DNA from: Chrysopilus asiliformis
Taxonomy: Eukaryota > Arthropoda > Insecta > Diptera > Rhagionidae
Reading direction: 5' to 3'
DNA: 64,000 nucleotides
Assembly: GCA_964034945.1 (NCBI GenBank)
Contig: OZ035960.1
Coordinates: forward strand, 69,522,994-69,586,993
The notes below the pieces were generated by a model that searched no databases, had not been told where the DNA came from, and saw only the letters and a list, made by a program, of their open reading frames with translations. Shown here piece by piece: positions 60,650 to 64,000 of this stretch (the stretch's first letter is position 1; each line of letters opens with the position of its first letter). Made by a program: the position numbers and the translations under genes.

Positions 60650-62600
60650 TTCCAATTTTGATGGGAAATCGATTTCTGACAGGGGGCGGAGCTTAACTCG
60701 GCCACGCCCCTTTTTCCAATTTTGATGGGAAATCGATTTCTGAGGGGGCGGGGCTTAACTCGGCCACGCCCCTTTTTCCAATTTTGATGGGAAATCGATT
60801 TCTGAGAGGGGGCGGGGCTTAGCTCGGCCACGCCCCTTTTTCCAATTTTGATGGGAAATCGATTTCTGAGAGGGGGCGGGGCTTAACTCGGCCACGCCCC
60901 TTTTTCCAATTTTGATGGGAAATGGATTTCTGAGAGGGGGCGGGGCTTAACTCGGCCACGCCCCTTTTTCCAATTTTGATGGGAATCGATTTCTGAGAGG
61001 GGGCGGGGCTTAACTCGGCCACGCCCCTTTTTTCCAATTTTGATGGGAAATCGATTTCTGAGAGGGGGCGGGGCTTAACTCGGCCACGCCCCTTTTTCCA
61101 ATTTTGATGGGAAATCGATTTCTGAGAGGGGGCGGGGCTTAACTCGGCCACGCCCCTGTTTCCAATTTTGATGGGGAATCGATTTCTGAGAGGGGGCGGG
61201 GCTTAACTCGGCCACGCCCCTTTATCCAATTTTGATGGGAAACCGATTTCTGAGAGGGGGCGGGGCTTAACTCGGCCACGCCCGTTTTCCAATTTTGATG
61301 GGAAATCGATTTCTGAGGGGGCGGGGCTTAACTCGGCCACGCCCCTTTTTCCAATTTTGATGGGAAATGGATTTCTGAGAGGGGGCGGGGCTTAACTCGG
61401 CCACGCCCCTTTTTCCAATTTTGATGGGAAATCGATTTCTGACAGGGGGCGGAGCTTAACTCGGCCACGCCCCTTTTTCCAATTTTGATGGGAAATCGAT
61501 TTCTGAGGGGGCGGGGCTTAACTCGGCCACGCCCCTTTTTCCAATTTTGATGGGAAATCGATTTCTGAGAGGGGGCGGGGCTTAGCTCGGCCACGCCCCT
61601 TTTTCCAATTTTGATGGGAAATCGATTTCTGAGAGGGGGCGGGGCTTAACTCGGCCACGCCCCTTTTTCCAATTTTGATGGGAAATGGATTTCTGAGAGG
61701 GGGCGGGGCTTAACTCGGCCACGCCCCTTTTTCCAATTTTGATGGGAATCGATTTCTGAGAGGGGGCGGGGCTTAACTCGGCCACGCCCCTTTTTCCAAT
61801 TTTGATGGGAATCGATTTCTGAGAGGGGGCGGGGCTTAACTCGGCTACGCCCCTTTTTCCAATTTTGATGGGAAATCGATTTCTGAGCGGGGCGGGGCTT
61901 AACTCGGCCACGCCCCTTTTTCCAATTTTGATGGGAAATCGATTTCTGAGAGGGGGTGGGGCTTAACTCGGCCACGCCCCTTTTTCCAATTTTGATGGGA
62001 AATCGATTTCTGAGAGGGGGCGGGGCTTAACTCGGCCACGCCCCTTTTTCCAATTTTGATGGGAAATCGATTTCTGAGAGGGGGCGGGGCTTAACTCGGC
62101 CACGCCCCTGTTTCCAATTTTGATGGGGAATCGATTTCTGAGAGGGGGCGGGGCTTAACTCGGCCACGCCCCTTTATCCAATTTTGATGGGAAACCGATT
62201 TCTGAGAGGGGGCGGGGCTTAACTCGGCCACGCCCCTTTTCCAATTTTGATGGGAAATCGATTTCTGAGGGGGCGGGGCTTAACTCGGCCACGCCCCTTT
62301 TTCCAATTTTGATGGGAAATGGATTTCTGAGAGGGGGCGGGGCTTAACTCGGCCACGCCCCTTTTTCCAATTTTGATGGGAAATCGATTTCTGACAGGGG
62401 GCGGAGCTTAACTCGGCCACGCCCCTTTTTCCAATTTTGATGGGAAATCGATTTCTGAGGGGGCGGGGCTTAACTCGGCCACGCCCCTTTTTCCAATTTT
62501 GATGGGAAATCGATTTCTGAGAGGGGGCGGGGCTTAGCTCGGCCACGCCCCTTTTTCCAATTTTGATGGGAAATCGATTTCTGAGAGGGGCGAGCTTAAC
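60650..62600. repeat. Triplicated block with CTGACAGGGGGCGGAGC
   Basis: The marker CTGACAGGGGGCGGAGC lies at about 60677, 61440 and 62392 (offsets about 762 and 952 bp). Each is followed by CTGAGGGGGCGG and CTTAGCTCGG units. The second and third are preceded by a CCCCTGTTTCC, GGGGAATCG, CCCCTTTATCC and GGGAAACCG run (about 61155-61245 and 62108-62200) that the first lacks. The same run is present singly at about 54280 and 56190. Confidence 0.85.
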
Positions 62601-64000
62601 TCGGCCACGCCCCTTTTTCCAATTTTGATGGGAAATGGATTTCTGAGAGGGGGCGGGGCTTAACTCGGCCACGCCCCTTTTTCCAATTTTGATGGGAATC
62701 GATTTCTGAGAGGGGGCGGGGCTTAACTCGGCTACGCCCCTTTTTCCAATTTTGATGGGAAATCGATTTCTGAGAGGGGCGAGCTTAACTCGGCCACGCC
62801 CCTTTTTCCAATTTTGATGGGAAATCGATTTCTGAGAGGGGGCGGGGCTTAACTCGGCCACGCCCCTTTATCCAATTTTGATGGGAAATCGATTTCTGAG
62901 AGGGGGCGGCGCTTAACTCGGCCACGCCCCTTTTTCCAATTTTGATGGGAAATGGATTTCTGAGAGGGGGCGGGACTTAACTCGACCACGCCCCTTTTTC
63001 CAATTTTGATGGGAATCGATTTCTGAGAGGGGGCGGGGCTTAACTCGGCCACGCCCCTTTTTCCAATTTTGATGGGAAATCGATTTCTGAGAGGGGGCGG
63101 GGCTTAACTCGGCCACGCCCCTTTTTCCAATTTTGATTGGAAATCGATTTCTGAGAGGGGCGGGGCTTAACTCGGCCACGCCCCTTTTTCCAATTTTGAT
63201 TGGAAATCGATTTCTGAGAGGGGCGGGGCTTAACTCGGCCACGCCCCTTTTTCCAATTTTGATGGGAAATCGATTTCTGAGAGGGGGCGGGGCTTAACTC
63301 GGCCACGCTCCTTTTTCCAATTTTGATGGGAAATCGATTTCTGAGAGGGGGCGGGGCTTAACTCGGCCACGCCCCTTTTTCCAATTTTGATGGGAAATCG
63401 ATTTCTGAGAGGGGGCGGGGCTTAACTCGGCCACGCTCCTTTTTCCAATTTTGATGGGAAATCGATTTCTGAGAGGGGGCGGGGCTTAACTCGGCCACGC
63501 CCCTGTTTCCAATTTTGATGGGGAATCGATTTCTGAGAGGGGGCGGGGCTTAACTCGGCCACGCCCCTTTTTCCAATTTTGATGGGAAATCGATTTCTGA
63601 GAGGGGGCGGGGCTTAACTCGGCCACGCCCCTTTTTCCAATTTTGATGGGAAATCGATTTCTGAGGGGGCGGGGCTTAACTCGGCCACGCCCCTTTTTCC
63701 AATTTTGATGGGAAATGGATTTCTGAGAGGGGGCGGGGCTTAACTCGGCCACGCCCCTTTTTCCAATTTTGATGGGAATCGATTTCTGAGAGGGGGCGGG
63801 GCTTAACTCGGCCACGCCCCTTTTTCCAATTTTGATGGGAAATCGATTTCTGAGAGGGGGCGGGGCTTAACTCGGCCACGCCCCTTTTTCCAATTTTGAT
63901 GGGAAATCGATTTCTGAGAGGGGGCGGGGCTTAACTCGGCCACGCCCCTTTTTCCAATTTTGATGGGAAATCGATTTCTGAGAGGGGGCGGGGCTTAACT

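Larger units (their letters stand above)
5514..64000. repeat. 64-bp satellite array, about 915 monomers
   Basis: This is a head-to-tail satellite in one orientation, running off the window end. In order a monomer reads CTTAACTCGG, then CCACGCCCCT, TTTTCCAATT, TTGATGGGAA, ATCGATTTCT, GAGAGGGGGC and GGGG (64 bp, 34 of them G or C). The commonest variant lacks one G of the G5 run (63 bp); another lacks one A of GGGAAATCG. Four CpGs occur per consensus monomer and most are intact. No gene, insertion or orientation switch interrupts the array. I do not recognise the family. Open frames in it follow from unit length and are not genes. Confidence 0.99.

Noticed and set aside
5470..63879. Well over a hundred minus-strand open frames of 64-193 codons with a repeated MAELSPAP/SQKSISHQNW-like peptide
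   Set aside because: They are the 64-bp satellite read in three successive frames. Start and stop recur from unit length modulo 3, length changes in 21-codon steps with 63-bp units, and changes in the array ignore codon position. No promoter, signal or domain is present.
5514..64000. CRISPR-like regular repeats
   Set aside because: Units are contiguous with no unique spacers, and the full 64 bp repeats. There are no cas-like genes and the context is eukaryotic.
5514..64000. G-quadruplex arrays from the G5-C-G4 tract
   Set aside because: Each monomer offers only two adjacent G runs of four or more plus a distant GGG. An intramolecular four-run motif with short loops is not present, so this is possible only between monomers and unsupported.
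5514..64000. Telomeric or rDNA spacer repeat
   Set aside because: The unit matches no short telomere motif and no rRNA sequence is in the window. A subtelomeric or pericentromeric place is possible but cannot be shown here.

Overview
The window is almost entirely tandem-repeat DNA from a eukaryotic genome. I see no recognisable protein-coding gene, RNA gene, CRISPR array or operon. Evidence for a eukaryote: about 63 kb of satellite and minisatellite DNA, a short inverted-repeat fragment that looks like the end of a pogo/Tigger-type DNA transposon at a TA site, and splice-acceptor-like pyrimidine tracts in the only unique segment. A compact, possibly arthropod-like invertebrate genome would fit a putative intron of about 60 bp, but the species cannot be named from this sequence.

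Layout. (1) Positions 1-4769 hold an AT-rich minisatellite with a 20-bp unit, consensus TGATTATAATATTGATATAG. It runs in one orientation to 3464 and then flips, making a large imperfect palindrome centred on the GATATC at 3462-3467. A 60-bp transposon-end-like insert lies in both arms (2911-2970 and, inverted, 4355-4414), so it was present before the inverted duplication. The right arm is about 460 bp longer than the left at one clean breakpoint. (2) Positions 4770-5513 are the only unique DNA, AT-rich, with a candidate exon (5298-5440) and a strong splice-acceptor-like site (AG at 5500-5501). (3) From about 5514 to the window end at 64000 runs a head-to-tail satellite of 64 bp (often 63 bp), roughly 915 monomers, all in one orientation and still continuing at the edge.

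Each 64-bp monomer carries a GC box (GGGGCGGGGC), a KLF/CACCC-like box (GCCACGCCCC), a CCAAT pentamer and a 10-bp palindrome AAATCGATTT around a ClaI site. The GC box and KLF-like box of adjacent monomers can pair into a stem with an 8-nt loop, followed on the + strand by T5. The many open frames of 67, 88, 109, 130, 172 or 193 codons are arithmetic by-products: 64 is 1 modulo 3, so a stop recurs about every third monomer, and each 63-bp monomer adds 21 codons.

The main biology is the layered duplication history inside the satellite. Shared rare variants reveal tandem or near-tandem block duplications at offsets of about 126, 318, 382, 510, 575, 636, 762, 893, 952, 1462, 2106, 2797 and 5400 bp. 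There is also a long-range relation (15.5-16.9 kb) in which two blocks occur in swapped order. Several variants are confined to zones of the array. This is a well-resolved record of unequal exchange, local conversion and possibly circle re-integration, but not a multi-gene system.
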